From: Lachnospiraceae bacterium
GTDB lineage: Bacteria > Bacillota > Clostridia > Lachnospirales > Lachnospiraceae
Direction: 5' to 3'
NCBI GenBank assembly: GCA_009911505.1
Contig: QXXL01000016.1
Location: 31,373 to 95,372, forward strand
DNA length: 64,000 nt
A model generated the notes under the pieces. It did no database searches. It saw only the letters and a list, made by a program, of their open reading frames with translations, and had not been told where the DNA came from. Below, in pieces: positions 7,492 to 18,500 of this stretch (positions are counted from its first letter, which is position 1; the number at the start of each line of letters is the position of its first letter). A program made the position numbers and the translations under genes.

Positions 7492-8721
7492 ATGTCACAG
7501 CTTTATGAATATCTGAAAATGGCGGTTTCCAACATCAGGGCAAACAAAATGCGATCTTTTCTTACCATGCTGGGTATCATCATTGGGATTTCATCTGTTA
7601 TCCTGATTATGTCCCTTGGCAACGGCGCCAAGAATGTTATCACTGACCAGATGGCGGGTATCGCATCCGGCCAGATTGCCCTGTACACATTTGACAGCAC
7701 AGGTTCCTATTATATTACAGAGGAAGACATCGAAGCGATCAAAGAGGTACCCGGAATCAAGGCCATTAACAGCTACATGTATGCTGACGGAAGCACCGTC
7801 ACCCAAAAAGGTGAATTTACGGTATCCGCAAGCGCCCAGATGGCGTCCTTCCAGTACTTTTCCACAACGGGGATACTAAAGGGCAGGTATTTTAACGAAT
7901 CTGAATATTTAGCAGGGGTGCCAGTCTGTGTAATTGGGGAAAACGATGCCGTGCGCCTGTTTGGCTCTACAGATGTGATTGGTATGAGCCTCAATGTGAA
8001 TGTCTGGGGAATGGATATTTCTATGACAATTGTCGGGGTAGAGGCCGCGGAAAAGGAGTCTATGTTTACCTTCACCTACGACAACACACCAGTTACTGTC
8101 TATTTTCCACTGACCGTATTTGAACAGGTATACGGCGTATCGGCGGCACCCTACTACCAGATTTATCTGCTGGCAGAACAAAACGCCGATACCGCGGCTA
8201 TCACATCCCAGGTAGTAAACCTGTTAGAAAACAGGCACCAGTGTGCTGGAGAAGATATTTACCAGTATGAAAGCTTTAACGACTACCTTGCCACGGTAAA
8301 CACCGTTATAAATGTCGTTACTATGTTAATTTCACTTGTTGCCGCCATTTCCCTAATCGTAGGCGGTATCGGCGTCATGAACATTATGCTGGTATCTGTA
8401 ACCGAACGTACCCGTGAAATCGGCATACGGAAAGCCCTGGGGGCAAAAACGCGTTCTATTCTGCTGCAGTTTTTATCCGAATCGGCAATCATAACCATGA
8501 TAGGCGGGCTGATTGGGATAGCAAGTGGAATAGCGGGGGCCTTTCTGGTTGCGAGGGTCGTAGCCGTAGTTAACCCAATGTTTACATTTACCCCGTCGGT
8601 AAGCATAGGCACAATTCTGGTTACAACGTTATTTTCCTCTGCAATTGGATTGTTTTTCGGTATTTATCCGGCAAGGAAGGCAGCAAAAATGAGCCCAATC
8701 GAGGCATTGCGGCGTAATTAA
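7492..8721 (+). CDS. MacB-type FtsX-fold ABC permease
   Basis: Membrane component of the exporter. Four transmembrane segments in the MacB pattern: one near residues 18-40 (NKMRSFLTMLGIIIGISSVILI), a large external domain of about 220 residues (MacB_PCD), then three near the C-terminus (VVTMLISLVAAISLIVGGIGVMN onwards). The FtsX motif RTREIGIRKALGA and the C-terminal YPARKAAKMSPIEALR are present. No ATPase is fused; it is encoded at 5076-5825. 409 residues is the normal size for clostridial members. Last gene of the operon. Confidence 0.92.
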   Translation: MSQLYEYLKMAVSNIRANKMRSFLTMLGIIIGISSVILIMSLGNGAKNVITDQMAGIASGQIALYTFDSTGSYYITEEDIEAIKEVPGIKAINSYMYADGSTVTQKGEFTVSASAQMASFQYFSTTGILKGRYFNESEYLAGVPVCVIGENDAVRLFGSTDVIGMSLNVNVWGMDISMTIVGVEAAEKESMFTFTYDNTPVTVYFPLTVFEQVYGVSAAPYYQIYLLAEQNADTAAITSQVVNLLENRHQCAGEDIYQYESFNDYLATVNTVINVVTMLISLVAAISLIVGGIGVMNIMLVSVTERTREIGIRKALGAKTRSILLQFLSESAIITMIGGLIGIASGIAGAFLVARVVAVVNPMFTFTPSVSIGTILVTTLFSSAIGLFFGIYPARKAAKMSPIEALRRN

Positions 8722-8729
8722 AACGAAAG

Positions 8730-8790
8730 GGGGGCAGACAGGTTTAATTGCCCCCGCCTTCTTCTGGCAGCGCTGCCCGCCTGCCTGTCT
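8730..8790 (+). terminator. Possible stem-loop terminator after the exporter operon
   Basis: AGACAGG (8736-8742) pairs with CCTGTCT (8784-8790); inside is the palindrome GGCAGCGCTGCC (8766-8777). An alternative stem GGGGGC/GCCCCC spans 8730-8755. Only TTAT follows, so the call is weak. Confidence 0.35.
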
Positions 8791-8926
8791 TATAATTAAC
8801 AATTATCAAATATTTCCCACAACCCTGTTGTCATTCCCCATATCCTGGGATATAATATTACGGAAGAAAATTTCACATCCCCCAAATTACCGCATATAGT
8901 ATACTAATATTTTATACGGAGCGAGT

Positions 8927-9343
8927 ATGGTGAATCATTTCAGCGAACCATTTTTGCAGATGCCGGAACAGCCCGGCGGCAGGATGCCTTTTTATCTGAC
9001 TTATCCGATGACGAATGTATACCAGGCGGAAAAAGAGTACGAGCGGGATATGGAACGTATAAAGGAATTGTATCCAAAGCGTATGAAAAAGCTGCTTGCA
9101 TACGTGGAAGAAGAATGTGATAAAATGGAATACGAAGGAAGCATGATGTATGACGAATATCCGGATAAAGTGCTTTTGTACCGGACGGCAGCAGGCATTT
9201 ATGATAAAGCAGTCCCCGTGCAGCAGGCGGAGTACAAAGGGGGCAGGGACCGGGATCTGATGGATGTGATACAGGTCCTTTTATATGATGAAATGTACCG
9301 CCGCCGGGGCAGGCGCAGGCGCTGCTGCCGCAGATGGTGGTAA
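8927..9343 (+). CDS. Uncharacterised small protein with Arg/Cys-rich tail
   Basis: Not recognised. A 138-residue soluble-looking protein without signal peptide or membrane segment. The first 40 residues are Pro/Met rich; the middle is charged and helical (YERDMERIKELYPKRMKKLL, then YEGSMMYDEYPDKVLLYRTA). The last residues are strongly basic and cysteine-containing (MYRRRGRRRRCCRRWW), which might bind nucleic acid or an acidic surface. The start ATG follows GGAGCGAG. It overlaps the longest frame of the next gene by 10 bp, but the preferred start of that gene lies 90 bp downstream. Its real function is unknown. Confidence 0.6.
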   Translation: MVNHFSEPFLQMPEQPGGRMPFYLTYPMTNVYQAEKEYERDMERIKELYPKRMKKLLAYVEEECDKMEYEGSMMYDEYPDKVLLYRTAAGIYDKAVPVQQAEYKGGRDRDLMDVIQVLLYDEMYRRRGRRRRCCRRWW

Positions 9344-9432
9344 ACAGGGCTGCCAGAAAAAAGCCATGGCCTGTTTGTATCTGTACAGGGGGCCATGGCA
9401 TATTTGGGATAAAAGAAAGGTGGAAGTGCGCC

Positions 9433-11958
9433 GTGAAAAAAGGGATAGTAAAGGTACTGGTGTTAGTTGCTGTGTTTTGCCTGGGGATAATCGGGTTTGG
9501 GCAGCTAACAAACCATTCTAACCGCGATTTGACGACGGAAATGGCAGATGCAACGCTGCCAGTTGTTTCTTTATATATAAATGATATGGAAATTAATGAG
9601 CTGCGGGGCTATACGCAGGAGATGGACGGCGTTTATATGCGCGACTCAGTTGCGCCGGTTGGGAAAGAACGTATCCTGCCCATCCAGATACGCTCCTATG
9701 ATACGAAGGTGGACGGGATATCTTATGAAATCAGAAGTCTGAGTACGGACAGGCTGGTTTCAGATACCGTGGTGGAAGGCTATAAGGAAGAAAAAGGCAA
9801 GATTACGGCAGATCTTGCTATTCAGAACCTTTTGGAGGAAAACGAAGAATATCTTCTGATTCTAAAGCTTTCCTCCGGCAAAAATATCATTTATTATTAT
9901 ACGCGGATCATGGAAGAACGTGACTGCTATACAGGGGAATGTGTCAGGTTTGCAATGGAGTTCCATACGAAGACGTTTGATAAAGCAGAGGCGGACAGCC
10001 TGGCTACTTACCTGGAGCCGGATGCTTCCGGGGATAATACAACTTTGGCAAAGGTCAATATCCATTCCAGCCTAAAGCAGGTGGCATGGGCGGATTTTGC
10101 GGGGAAACGGCTTACGACCCCTGTCCCTTCTATAAAAGAGATTAATAACTCTTATACAGTTGTCATACTCGATTACCTGGTGACATCCTCCGGTTTAAAC
10201 GGGGAGCTGGAATATTATAATGTAGAAGAATATTACCGGATACGCTATACCAACGAGAGGATGTACCTTTTAAATTACGAAAGGAATATGGAGCAGATTT
10301 TCCGCGGGGAAAATCTAGAGGCGTATGACAATTATATCCAGCTTGGTATCCGGGGGGAGGACGTGGAATTTACGCCCAATGAGAAAGGGGACATTGTAAG
10401 CTTTGTGCAGGGCGGCGAGCTATGGTGCTACAACCAGGCTAGCAGCCAGATTGCGCGTGTCTTTAGCTTTATGGGCAATGAAGGCATTGACGACAGGGAA
10501 AACTATAGGGAACATGACATTAGGATTATTAATATCGACGAAACAGGCAGTATGGATTTTGTAGTTTACGGCTATATGAACAGCGGTGCCCATGAGGGGA
10601 AAGTGGGTATATGCGTGTACCACTACGACAGTGTGGTTAACACGATTGAGGAAGAGCTGTTTATTCCGTCTAACAGGGGTTATCAGGTGATGAAAGCGGA
10701 TTTGGGGCAGCTGATGTATAAGAATGCCCAGGGCGTGTTTTTTATGATGGTGGATGGGAATGTGTACCGGATTGAGCTGGCGACTATGGAGGTACAAGAA
10801 TATATTACCGGTTTAAAAGCAGGGGCGTATACCATTTCACAATCTCATCAGTATTTTGCGTGGACAGACAGTGAGGATCCCGATGCGTCCCCTGTTATCC
10901 ATTTTATTGATTTGGAAAAAGAGGAGCGCAGAAAGGTTACGGCAGGGGGCGGGGAGTATTTAAAACCACTTGGGTTTATGGATGAGGATTTTGTATATGG
11001 CGTGGCAAGAAAATCCGATATCTACAAAGATCTTGCGGGCAATACAGTATTTCCCATGTACCAGGTCAGGATTGCTAACGCCAAATTTTTGGAAAATCTA
11101 AAATCATACGAGAAGGAAGGGTATTTTGTTTCCGGCATTGAAATTGAAGATTATATTATGTATTTAGACCGTATCCAGTTTAATGGGATAGCTTATGTGG
11201 AAGCGCCCCAGGATACTATTATGAACAGGGAGGGGGACAGCGGTACGGTGGTCGGCGTCCATACAACGGTAACTGAGGTAAAGGAAACACAGGTGCAGCT
11301 CACCCTTGTGGGGCCGGCAAAGGCTATAGCGGCAAAAGTGATGACCCCCAAAGAGATTGTCGTAGAGGAGGAGAGGGAAATTACGATAGAACATTCCGGC
11401 AAAGAGGGGTGTTATTATGCATATGCCAGGGGGGACGTACTTAAAGTGACAGAAAACCTCCCGGAAGCAATTGCAGCGGCAAATGAGGAAATGGGTGTTG
11501 TGATAGGCAAGAAACAGCAGTATATCTGGAAACGAGCCAGGAAATCCATACAGCCCGAAATTGAAGCGCGTGCCGGGGAGGAGGACGAGGGGGCTTCTTC
11601 TGTCGCCCAGTGTGTGAGCGGTATGCTGGTGCACGAATCAATCCATATTAATGTCGGGGCGCTGCTAGAACAGGGCAAAACCATAAAAGAGATTTTAGAA
11701 ACAGCGATGGAGGACGTGATAGTGCTGGATTTGATGGGGTGTTCACTCGAAGAGGTATTGTATTATGTCAATTTGGGTACTCCGGTGTTTGCGATGCGAA
11801 GCGATGCAGAAGCAGTACTTGTTACCGGGTATGATGCGCAGAATGTAATTTTGTACGATCCGTTGAAAGGGAAGGCAGAAAAAATGGGGCTTTCGGATGC
11901 GCAGCAGATGTTTGGGAATGTCGGAAATGTGTTTTGCGGTTATATTATGGGGAGGTAG
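9433..11958 (+). CDS. Secreted/anchored protein with propeller-like region and degenerate C39-like domain
   Basis: Not a known named family. The GTG start at 9433 is chosen because AAAGGTGG lies 10 bp upstream and because it puts an N-terminal anchor (VLVLVAVFCLGIIGFG) at residues 6-22; an upstream in-frame ATG at 9334 would bury it. The 841 residues continue as beta-rich sequence with repeated blades such as GDIVSFVQGGELWCYN and GVFFMMVDGNVYRIEL, suggesting a beta-propeller. The last 130 residues resemble a C39-like papain fold: a Cys in VAQCVSGML, then GTPVFAMRSDAEAVLVTGYD and ILYDPLKGK. In active members a His precedes AVLVTGYD; here the aligned residue is Glu, so catalysis is doubtful. 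It is followed by a strong terminator. Confidence 0.65.
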   Translation: MKKGIVKVLVLVAVFCLGIIGFGQLTNHSNRDLTTEMADATLPVVSLYINDMEINELRGYTQEMDGVYMRDSVAPVGKERILPIQIRSYDTKVDGISYEIRSLSTDRLVSDTVVEGYKEEKGKITADLAIQNLLEENEEYLLILKLSSGKNIIYYYTRIMEERDCYTGECVRFAMEFHTKTFDKAEADSLATYLEPDASGDNTTLAKVNIHSSLKQVAWADFAGKRLTTPVPSIKEINNSYTVVILDYLVTSSGLNGELEYYNVEEYYRIRYTNERMYLLNYERNMEQIFRGENLEAYDNYIQLGIRGEDVEFTPNEKGDIVSFVQGGELWCYNQASSQIARVFSFMGNEGIDDRENYREHDIRIINIDETGSMDFVVYGYMNSGAHEGKVGICVYHYDSVVNTIEEELFIPSNRGYQVMKADLGQLMYKNAQGVFFMMVDGNVYRIELATMEVQEYITGLKAGAYTISQSHQYFAWTDSEDPDASPVIHFIDLEKEERRKVTAGGGEYLKPLGFMDEDFVYGVARKSDIYKDLAGNTVFPMYQVRIANAKFLENLKSYEKEGYFVSGIEIEDYIMYLDRIQFNGIAYVEAPQDTIMNREGDSGTVVGVHTTVTEVKETQVQLTLVGPAKAIAAKVMTPKEIVVEEEREITIEHSGKEGCYYAYARGDVLKVTENLPEAIAAANEEMGVVIGKKQQYIWKRARKSIQPEIEARAGEEDEGASSVAQCVSGMLVHESIHINVGALLEQGKTIKEILETAMEDVIVLDLMGCSLEEVLYYVNLGTPVFAMRSDAEAVLVTGYDAQNVILYDPLKGKAEKMGLSDAQQMFGNVGNVFCGYIMGR

Positions 11959-12008
11959 CTTTGTTCCTGTCCCCATGTCAAAATGGCCTTGTCAGATAGA
12001 ATGGGTAT

Positions 12009-12042
12009 AAAAAGAGGATGCCTGGGCGGCGTCCTCTTTTTA
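12009..12042 (+). terminator. Rho-independent terminator
   Basis: AAAAAGAGGATGCC pairs with GGCGTCCTCTTTTT around a TGGGC loop, with one mismatch-tolerant position, and runs into a T tract. It closes the gene ending at 11958. Confidence 0.9.
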
Positions 12043-12075
12043 TTGGGATTTGCCCGGTAAATTTCTCCCACCCCC

Positions 12076-12104
12076 TTGATTGCCGTCTGCCAATTTAGTA
12101 CAAT
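12076..12104 (+). promoter_or_regulatory. Promoter of the hybrid histidine kinase gene
   Basis: TTGATT (12076-12081), 17 bp, TACAAT (12099-12104), about 70 bp before the start codon at 12178. Confidence 0.65.
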
Positions 12105-12177
12105 AGAAGCAAACAAACCCAACCACAAATACGCTCTAAGTTCTTTATATAAGTTTCAGTCAAAGAAAGGCAAGACG

Positions 12178-15100
12178 ATGGATATCAAAGATTATGAAAA
12201 AATTCTAAACGCGGTACCGACGACCGGAGTATTCATCATCCGGGAAGATAACCATGAGGTTTTATATTATAACAAGCACGTAAAAGAAGTGCTGCCCCAA
12301 ATCCGGACAGGGATTATATGCGGCAGCCTTCTGGGTTATTCCTGTGCTAACTGCCCGATCCTGACTATCGGAGATAAACAGGAAAATGAGACCATAAGCT
12401 ACCATAATCCATTTGGCGAAATCGTCAATATCACGGCAGTGAGGACAAAGTGGGAAAAGAAGATCCCGGCATTTATCATAACTGTAGCGCCCCATGTACA
12501 GGCCATCAACCAGGCATACCACAAAATACTGCGCGTCAACCTTACGCAGGATACCTATGAGGTGGTCAAAATCAGGCCGGAGGACAGGGCATTTGGGTAT
12601 GGTACGGATGTATTTTCCAGCTGGCTCGGGCAGTTTATTTACAATGGAGGCATCCATCCGGACGATATGCACAATTTTATCTCATTTACACGCCCCGATC
12701 ATCTAAGGGGCATCTTAGAAAACAGGCAGGATGTGCTGACCTGCTGTTACCGCAGGCGTTTGGGTGAGGATTACCGCTGGAATTTAATGGAGGTCGTATC
12801 GGATCAGAGTTCCCCAGGCAGCGATTCATACATACTCCTTTATGTAAAGGATATCCATGATATTTTACAGGAAAGCCTGGAAATGGATGATGCGAGTATG
12901 CGGATCCAGGAAGTGATCCGGACATTGGGCGAGCAAAATTATGGAATTTACGGCATAGATCTTGATACCGGGGAAGCCAATCTGGTGCGTGAAAACGGGC
13001 ATACGCACACAGGCTGGAAATCCTGGACAATCCAGTGGGATGAAATTATGCAGTCCCGCCTTTTAAAACAGATCCACCCGCTCGACCGGGACAAAGTATA
13101 CGATATGTTTTCGCTGCAGGGCCTTTTAAATATTAAAGATTCCGACATCCCCAAAAAAGATATGCTTTGCCAGTGGCGCGGGGAAGAGGATCATGAATAC
13201 CGCTATATGGCTGTGATAGCTTATTTTGGGCAGCGCCAGGGGATAAAAAACTACACAATATTGGCGCTTCAGAACGTCGATCGGCGTGTGCGCCAGGAGC
13301 ATACCTTAAACCTGCGGGATATGCAGCTTGCTGCGATTTTAAAATCCCGCTACAGTGTAATGACGACAGTGTATTTAGAAAACGGCCAGTGTGAACGTAT
13401 TTGGATCAATGAAGAAAGCGAAATCAGGAAAGTCTATACCGGGAACTACCACCAGTTTTTCCAGCGTGCCCTTGAAACTGTAGTAAGGCCGGAAGACGCC
13501 CAGGCATTCCGCAGTGTTATGAGCCCGGAGCACCTTTACCAGAAAGCAGCGAACGTAGGGGATTATTTTGAAGAAACCTGCCAGTACCGGATTGTTGGGA
13601 AATCCTTACAGTGGTTAGAGCAGCATATTATATACGCCCGCCAGGGAAGCCGTATATCCATTAATATTTTAGGAAGGGATATTACGAAGGAAAAGCTTGA
13701 GGAAGAAATGCGCCTTAAAGGGGAACAGGAGCAGGACGATATCATAAGGACGTTAAGCGGCATGTTTTTTACGACCTATTATGCGGATTTGGAGGATGAA
13801 ATTTTCCGGAGCGTGACACAGCTTGAGGAAGTTGGAAACGTCCTGGGCGATGAGATGGATTATGCAGAAGGGTTACAGGCTTATGCGGAGCATTTTGTCC
13901 ATCCTGACGACCGCGAGGAGTACCTGCATGTACTTAGCCGCCAGAACCTGCGCAATACGTTAAGCCCCAAGAACCCGTATGTGACATTAGCATACCGCAA
14001 GCTGCCGGAGCATTCTGACACAAAGCCAGAGGAATACGGATGGATCCGGAGCACCGCTGTTATGGCGCAGTCAGACGAAAAGGGCAGGGCCAGGTCTATT
14101 GTATATGCCGCCCAGGACGTTACGGAGAGTAAGCGCAAGGAGATGCGTGAACACCAGGCGCTGCAGGCTGCCTGTGAAGCGGCGGATCTGGCCAATGCAT
14201 CCAAGCAGGAATTTTTGTTTAGCATGAGCCACAATATCCGTACTCCGATGAACGGCATTATGGGCATGATTAAAATTGCTGCCGATAACGTAGAAGATCA
14301 CCAGAAGGTAAAAGACTGCCTGGAAAAAGCATATGTTTCGAGCCGCAAGCTGCTTTTTGTCCTAAATGAGATTATGGATATCAGCCAGATTAAGTCAGGC
14401 AGTTTTGACTTAAAGGCAGAAGCGTTCAGCTTATCTGAGCTGATGCAGAAAGCTGCCTCTAAGGTCCTGCCTGCTGTCCAGGAGAAAAACTTAAAGCTTT
14501 TAGTACATCCGATGCAGGTGCAGCATGATCATATATTAGGGGATCATAAGAGTCTTTTAAAGGTATTTTTAAATATCCTTGAAAATTCCATCAAATATAC
14601 GCCGTCCGGCGGCACAATTGAAGTAACGTCTGCGGAACACGAATCCAGGGAACACGGCTGCAGATCGTATGATTTCGTATTTAGTGATAACGGGATCGGT
14701 ATGGAAAAAGAATTTATCGGGCATATATTTGAACCGTTCAGCCATATGGAGAGCGCAGAGGGGGGCTATGCGGATGGTGTGGGCTTAGGGCTTTCAATTG
14801 CGCAGAATATTGCACGTATGATGGGTGGGGCGATTAGTGTGAAAAGTGCGCCGGGAAAGGGGTCCCAATTTACAGTATCAGTGATATTAAGGCTACAAAA
14901 CCCGGCTGAGCATGTCGATGGCCCATCCGGCTTAGCGCGCGGCACAAGCCCTGATATCTCCTTTCAGGGGAGCCGGATTTTGCTGGTGGAGGACAATGAG
15001 ATTAACAGGGAAATAGCCATAGAGCTGATAGGGGAAACTGGCGCTATGGTAGAGTATGCCGAGGATGGCCATGAAGGGCTAAAGCGCTTTGCGGAAATGC

Positions 15101-15357
15101 CGGAGGGGTATTTTGACATGATCTTAATGGATATTCAGATGCCAGTTATGAATGGGCTCGAAGCGACGCGGGCCATCCGCAAATTCCCGCGAGCAGATGC
15201 GGTGACAATTCCGATTATTGCAGTTTCGGCCAATGCTTCCGCGGTGGATATTGCGGCGGGGCGTGAAGCCGGGATGAACGGCTACCTGGCAAAGCCGCTT
15301 GATATTCCAAAGCTAATGGAGCAGATGGGATACTGGCTGAAAGAAAAAGACAGATAA
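12178..15357 (+). CDS. Hybrid sensor histidine kinase/response regulator with several PAS-like domains
   Basis: Soluble signal-transduction kinase with no evident transmembrane segment, so it probably senses an internal signal. Order in 1059 residues: a short N-terminal PAS-like domain with a CANCP cysteine pair (about 1-110), several further PAS-like repeats (about 110-660, each with PEDAQAF or HPDDREEY type ends), HisKA with His685 in MSHNIRTPMNG, HATPase_c with NSIKYTPSGG, DNGIGMEKEFIGHIFEPF and GVGLGLSIAQN boxes, and a C-terminal receiver with DN, phospho-acceptor Asp985 in LMDIQMP and the Lys in LAKPLD. The start at 12178 is preceded by AAAGAAAGG. No separate regulator or output gene is adjacent, so the phosphorylation target is unknown. 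Adjacent to, but separately transcribed from, the secreted giant enzyme downstream. Confidence 0.9.
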   Translation: MDIKDYEKILNAVPTTGVFIIREDNHEVLYYNKHVKEVLPQIRTGIICGSLLGYSCANCPILTIGDKQENETISYHNPFGEIVNITAVRTKWEKKIPAFIITVAPHVQAINQAYHKILRVNLTQDTYEVVKIRPEDRAFGYGTDVFSSWLGQFIYNGGIHPDDMHNFISFTRPDHLRGILENRQDVLTCCYRRRLGEDYRWNLMEVVSDQSSPGSDSYILLYVKDIHDILQESLEMDDASMRIQEVIRTLGEQNYGIYGIDLDTGEANLVRENGHTHTGWKSWTIQWDEIMQSRLLKQIHPLDRDKVYDMFSLQGLLNIKDSDIPKKDMLCQWRGEEDHEYRYMAVIAYFGQRQGIKNYTILALQNVDRRVRQEHTLNLRDMQLAAILKSRYSVMTTVYLENGQCERIWINEESEIRKVYTGNYHQFFQRALETVVRPEDAQAFRSVMSPEHLYQKAANVGDYFEETCQYRIVGKSLQWLEQHIIYARQGSRISINILGRDITKEKLEEEMRLKGEQEQDDIIRTLSGMFFTTYYADLEDEIFRSVTQLEEVGNVLGDEMDYAEGLQAYAEHFVHPDDREEYLHVLSRQNLRNTLSPKNPYVTLAYRKLPEHSDTKPEEYGWIRSTAVMAQSDEKGRARSIVYAAQDVTESKRKEMREHQALQAACEAADLANASKQEFLFSMSHNIRTPMNGIMGMIKIAADNVEDHQKVKDCLEKAYVSSRKLLFVLNEIMDISQIKSGSFDLKAEAFSLSELMQKAASKVLPAVQEKNLKLLVHPMQVQHDHILGDHKSLLKVFLNILENSIKYTPSGGTIEVTSAEHESREHGCRSYDFVFSDNGIGMEKEFIGHIFEPFSHMESAEGGYADGVGLGLSIAQNIARMMGGAISVKSAPGKGSQFTVSVILRLQNPAEHVDGPSGLARGTSPDISFQGSRILLVEDNEINREIAIELIGETGAMVEYAEDGHEGLKRFAEMPEGYFDMILMDIQMPVMNGLEATRAIRKFPRADAVTIPIIAVSANASAVDIAAGREAGMNGYLAKPLDIPKLMEQMGYWLKEKDR

Positions 15358-15387
15358 CGACAAAACCAAAAAAAGTACCAAAATACA

Positions 15388-15424
15388 AAAAAATTTCCAT
15401 ATATTTTTATGGGAATTTTTTTTA
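15388..15424 (+). terminator. AT-rich terminator after the hybrid kinase
   Basis: AAAAAATTTCCAT and ATGGGAATTTTTTTT can pair with one bulge around an A/T loop and end in a T run, 30 bp past the kinase stop. Confidence 0.55.
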
Positions 15425-15528
15425 TACTGATTTCAAAGCGATGTTTTGATCTGTTATCCTGTACATCTGTAACAAAAAAGCGGCAGGAAAAAGATACAAA
15501 ACAGGCAAAAAAGAAAGGAGAAAGAGTA

Positions 15529-18500
15529 ATGGACAAAGAAAGGATTTTAAAAAGAGTTCTGTCATTGGTTCTTTCGCTTGCAATGGCGGCGGCTTTACTG
15601 CCGACGGGCTTATTGGGCGGCGCGGTGACGGCAAATGCCGCGCCTGCGGACGCGTTGACCGGGCGCATAGAGGCAAGTGAGCGGAAAATCAAAATCAACG
15701 AAGACTGGAGGTTCTGCCTGCTTGATAAAGCCACGGAAATCAATAACAGCTTAGACGAGACGGCAAGCCGGCCGGATTATACCGAAAGCGGCGAATGGAA
15801 TACGGTGCAGCTTCCGCATGACTGGAGTATTTACCAGCCGTTTACGGACAGTGAGGCAAGGCCTGCACAGGGGTCTCTTGCAGGCGGTACGGGGTGGTAC
15901 CGCAAATCGTTTACGCTTTCGGACGATATGAAGGGCAAAAACATTGTGCTTCAGTTTGACGCTGTGCAGATGGTCAGCGAGGTCTGGATCAATGGGCATG
16001 ACCTGGGCAAACAGTTTTTGGGGTATGTGACATTTGAATATGATATAACGCCGTACCTCAATTATGACGGGAAAGAAAACGTCATTGCGGTCAAAGCTTA
16101 TTCCAGCAAGAACAGCGCGCGCTGGTATGCCGGCGCCGGCATTTACGGCAGCGTTTACCTGATTGCAACAGAAAAAATCCATGTCCCGGTCAATGGCGTA
16201 CATGTGGCGACTGTTGTGGAAGAGGATGGAAAATACATACAGCCGGATTTCCATACGGAACCGGATATGGAGACGTTAAAAGAGAAATCTACCGTCAACG
16301 TACGCACCAGCATTGAAAACAAAACGGCGGATGATTCCGTCGTATCGGTAAATTCCGTAATTTACAGTAAGGAAAATCCGGAGGTTGCCAAAAAGCGCCG
16401 GGACAATATACAGGTTCCCGCAGGGAAAACGGTAAAGGTGGATCAGCTGATTGACATTGTAAAGCCGGATCTTTGGAGTGTGGACGACCCGAACCTGTAC
16501 TGGGTAAAGACTGAAATTATACAGGGCAGCAAGGTGATAGATACGCTGGATACGCGTTTTGGTATCCGTTACCTTTATTTAAAACCGGGTACGTTTGATG
16601 AAGCGTACAGTGAAGAAAACACGCTTGGAGGACTGTTTATCAATGGAGAATACACAAGGATTAACGGTATGTGCGAACACCGCGATTTGGGCGCGCTCGG
16701 TATGGAAACGTACCAGGCGGCGATTGACAGGCGGATCCGCAAGCTGAAATCCATGGGCGTAAACGTAGTGCGCTGCGCGCATGACCCGGTATCGCCCGAG
16801 TATATCGAAGCGGCGGACAGACTGGGGATGCTGATATTTGAAGAAGGCTTCGATCAGTGGATCAAAGCCAAAAACAGCGACGATTACCACAACTATTTTA
16901 ATAAAGCCGACGACGGCACGACGACCGTATTTGAATATTCCGGCGCAGACGGCCCGGATACCTATATCCGCTGGGTCAATCCGGACTTAAAGCCGAACTG
17001 CGTGCGTGATATCCAGGCAATGGTAGACCGGGACAAAAACTCCCCGTCCATTTTCCTGTGGAGTACCGGAAATGAAATTTACGATTCGTCCGACGGGCAC
17101 GGGATAGATACGCAGTGGCTGTTATCTGCGGCAATCAAAGAAATTGACTCTCTGGATAATATTCCATATACCAATATTATCAACAAGGAAACCAAACGGA
17201 CAGTCCGTCCGGAACCGGCCGAAAATTATGCGGCCCTGCCGGGAGAGGAAAACGGCTATAAGACGGATTATAACGTCAGGGGCGGCGGCAATACGGTTGA
17301 GGGCGGAGCCGAATACGGCGCGCGTTACGGCAGGCCGATTTCAGCGGCTCCTCCGACCTGGGATACCGGCAGCAACAAGGTAACCCGCAAATACGGGTTT
17401 ATCGACAATATGGTGATGGCGGATATCGGCGGCCACAACTATTCAAGGGCAAACAATCAGTACCCCGCGCACAAGGAGCGGTATCCAAATGCCTGCGTAG
17501 TCGGCACGGAAAACGCATCCGCATTTTACACCAGGGGCGTTTACAATATTGAAGATTACAGGGGCGCCAGTGAAGAGGGCGGCCGTTGGCCGCATGGAAG
17601 CGGTTATGCGTCCGAGTGGCCGTACAATAGGAACTTTACGACGGCAAGCATTTCCATCCGTGAGCACAGGGACGATATGGTTCCGTACATGTTTGGCGAA
17701 ATGGTCTGGACCGGGCACGATTACTTAGGCGAGCCGACGCCGCACAGCAGCCCTTCAAGAAGTTCTTATTTTGGGATTATCGATACGGCGGGTTTTGAAA
17801 AAGACGCGTTTTATATGTACCGTTCTGCATGGACGGATATCCCGACCGTACATCTGCTGCCGCAGAACTGGAACTGGGATATGGGCACCCAGGTGCCGGT
17901 TATGGTTTATACCAATGCGGCAAGCGTAGAAGTATTTATCAACGGAAAATCCATTGGCGTAAAAGAATATGACAGGGATACGGCCAAGCCGGTATACTTA
18001 GATTACGGCTATCAGGAGTACCAGGCAGGCGAATTAAAGGCCGTTGCGAAAAATGCGGCGGGCGAAGTGATTGCAGAAGATGTCGTGTACACCGCGGGGG
18101 AAGCGGAATCTGTCGTGCTTTCCGGTGAAAAGGCATTTATTAAAAACGATGGAAGCGATCTGCTTTATGTAGAAGCTACAGTCGTTGACAGTGCGGGAAT
18201 TATAGTTCCAGACGCAGACAACCGGATTACGTTTGAAGTGGAAGGCGGAGAAATTATAGCTCTTGACAACGGGGATCCAAGAGACAGGGAACCGTTCCGC
18301 GGCACCAATAACCACAATAACAGCAATACCAGCAACAGCAGAAAAGCATTTAACGGAAAAGCGCTTGCGATTATAAAGGCATCCGTAAACGCTGCGGCAA
18401 GATCGGGTGAAATAACCGTAAAAGCAAAGGTGGAAACGGCAGGCGGCCAGGCGGCGTCCAATACGCTTTCGGCCGGCGCGGTAGATACCGTTGGGGACGG

